In this document: piece by piece, positions 21,151 through 21,982 of the stretch
How positions within the stretch are numbered: position 1 is the stretch's first letter
Layout: each line of letters begins with the position of its first letter
Origin: a virus
IMG/VR virus record: IMGVR_UViG_3300030110_000670
Location: 1 to 21,982 of that record
DNA length: 21,982 nt
Strand: one strand, 5' to 3'
The notes under the pieces: model-generated
What the model saw: the letters and a program-made list of their open reading frames with translations, nothing else
Told to the model about the DNA's origin: nothing
The model's database searches: none
Translations under genes and position numbers: made by a program

Positions 21151-21645
21151 TTAATTTAATTTTAATGGTTCTTTAGTATATTCTCTTCCTTTAGGATCAA
21201 ATTTTTCACACATCCAAAAAAGTCCATCAGACTTCCATTGACCATGCCATCTTGGAGCGCCCTCATGTGCTTTACAGTCATGTTTTGCAAACTCCCATAT
21301 TCTACTGGAGTTATCTTTTATTTCGTTTAAAGATTTTACATAGTATAAATCAAAAGGTCCTAATTTTGCAGCTTCTTCCATTAATGGAATTAAATCATCA
21401 CCAATTGTTCCTGTTATACAAATATCTATATCAGTTGTTTTCCAACCTTGCAAAAGACCTCCAACTAAATATAATTCGTATCCGTCCCAATCTAGTTTTA
21501 ATAAATCTTCTAAACAACCTTTATATAAATTATCATCTGTGCTTTCCATCCAAGGAATAAATGTGTATCCTCCATTTACATATCTTGTTTCTCCATCTGT
21601 TTTAAGATTCAGGTCTTTTATATCTATATTTTCAAAATATCCCAT
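21151..21645 (-). CDS. Putative minimal nucleotidyltransferase (Pol beta-type fold)
   Basis: A 164-residue protein. The stretch ELYLVGGLLQGWKTTDIDICITG shows the nucleotidyltransferase pattern: Gly62-Gly63, then Asp72-Ile-Asp74 as the metal-binding pair, and a third carboxylate candidate Asp99 in FDLYYV. Spacing matches the hG[GS]-x(8-12)-DhD rule of the Pol beta-like superfamily. The C-terminal part (HDCKAHEGAPRWHGQWKSDG) has several His and Trp that could bind zinc or a substrate. It might transfer a nucleotide to RNA, tRNA, a small molecule or a protein; related minimal enzymes act in toxin-antitoxin and antibiotic systems. Start ATG is 2 bases from the preceding gene's stop. Function is unproven but the fold call is reasonable. 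Confidence 0.6.
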   Translation of the reverse strand: MGYFENIDIKDLNLKTDGETRYVNGGYTFIPWMESTDDNLYKGCLEDLLKLDWDGYELYLVGGLLQGWKTTDIDICITGTIGDDLIPLMEEAAKLGPFDLYYVKSLNEIKDNSSRIWEFAKHDCKAHEGAPRWHGQWKSDGLFWMCEKFDPKGREYTKEPLKLN

Positions 21646-21646
21646 A

Positions 21647-21982
21647 TTATATATCGTAATCTGTTAATTCTATTGCTACACCAAAAGAAACACCTGACCA
21701 TGTTTTACTTGATGCGCTTTTTTGATAAGCAAATGATAATTCATCTCCAGCAGAAAATGTATTAGAAGATGTTGGACTCCATTCTATTTTACTACTTGAT
21801 ATAGTTAATTCACTACTACTTGCTTGTTGAGAGCCATTTACATATAAAAACAATTGAGTTGTAAAACTACTACTTGGAGAACCACTTACGTTTTTCATAA
21901 CAATTTTAGTGAGTTTTCCAGCGTAAGGCATAGTTATATAATGATAATAAGTTTTAGAAGAAACTGTAGCTTCATTGTTATT
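21647..21982 (-). CDS. C-terminal end of a fibre-like structural protein (N-terminus off window)
   Basis: A frame open to the right edge, encoding at least 111 residues and ending FGVAIELTDYDI at the stop at 21647. The Met at 21929-21931 is probably internal because no stop lies upstream of it: the reading continues back through KTYYHYIT and EATVSS. The visible part is Ser/Thr-rich with alternating strands (QLFLYVNGSQQ, KIEWSP, ELSFAYQKS), typical of C-terminal domains of tail fibres or receptor-binding proteins. MPYAGKLTKIVMKN begins the final beta domain. The product is probably much longer than what is seen. Confidence 0.6.
   Translation of the reverse strand, partial: NNNEATVSSKTYYHYITMPYAGKLTKIVMKNVSGSPSSSFTTQLFLYVNGSQQASSSELTISSSKIEWSPTSSNTFSAGDELSFAYQKSASSKTWSGVSFGVAIELTDYDI

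Noticed and set aside
1-21982. tRNA genes, CRISPR arrays, insertion sequences or integrase
   Set aside because: Reading both strands showed no cloverleaf-like GC clusters, no spaced direct repeats, no transposase or recombinase motifs.

Overview
The window looks like part of the late region of a tailed, probably podovirus-like, bacteriophage from a marine or similar environmental source. Every gene I can support lies on the minus strand, so transcription runs from right to left. Recognisable landmarks are a large terminase subunit, a portal with a long helical C-terminal barrel, an acidic scaffold-like protein, a major capsid protein, neck or tail proteins, a 3TM-type holin, and a GroEL/GroES pair. 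The DNA is AT-rich, spacers are very short, many genes overlap by 1-20 bases, and no start I inspected has a Shine-Dalgarno sequence. Starts instead follow A/T-rich leaders built from recurring short motifs. That fits a Bacteroidota (flavobacterial) host, but this is inference. Terminase-portal-scaffold-MCP-neck order and the sequence flavour recall crAss-like and related uncultured marine podoviruses, again by recollection and not by a search.

Layout in the direction of transcription (right to left). 21982-20524: end of a fibre-like protein cut by the window edge, a small nucleotidyltransferase-fold protein and two unknown small proteins. 20499-18256: a chaperonin cassette of groEL, groES and a basic winged-helix-like protein, translationally coupled by overlaps. 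18254-16505: four small proteins, three of low complexity, ending in a GC-richer 97-residue protein with its own repeated leader and a convincing terminator. 16442-12853: a His-rich protein and three proteins sharing the N-terminal signature MAFKxK, two of which carry HExxH zinc-protease motifs. 12823-11252: holin, a Ser/Thr-rich probable virion protein, a coiled-coil protein and a small conserved-looking protein. 11252-8214: a protein that I read as two GroES-like domains in tandem, a small possible terminase small subunit, and the large terminase. 8213-1: portal, scaffold, major capsid protein, and three further structural genes, the last running off the left edge. Strong hairpins follow the capsid gene, the gene after it, the 97-residue gene and the His-rich gene.

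The most interesting themes are: (1) a possible complete phage folding machine, with a divergent GroEL, a canonical GroES with mobile loop, and a separate tandem-GroES protein next to the packaging genes; (2) a sharply bounded GC-rich patch (about 42% against about 25% around it) that covers almost exactly the ATPase domain of the terminase; (3) families of genes with shared N-terminal peptides (MAFKxK, MGNY) and shared non-coding leaders, suggesting tagged, co-regulated virion or internal proteins; (4) two adjacent HExxH proteins in place of the more usual phage serine maturation protease. No tRNA, CRISPR array, integrase, insertion sequence or lysogeny gene was seen, and no stretch over 300 bases lacks a gene.
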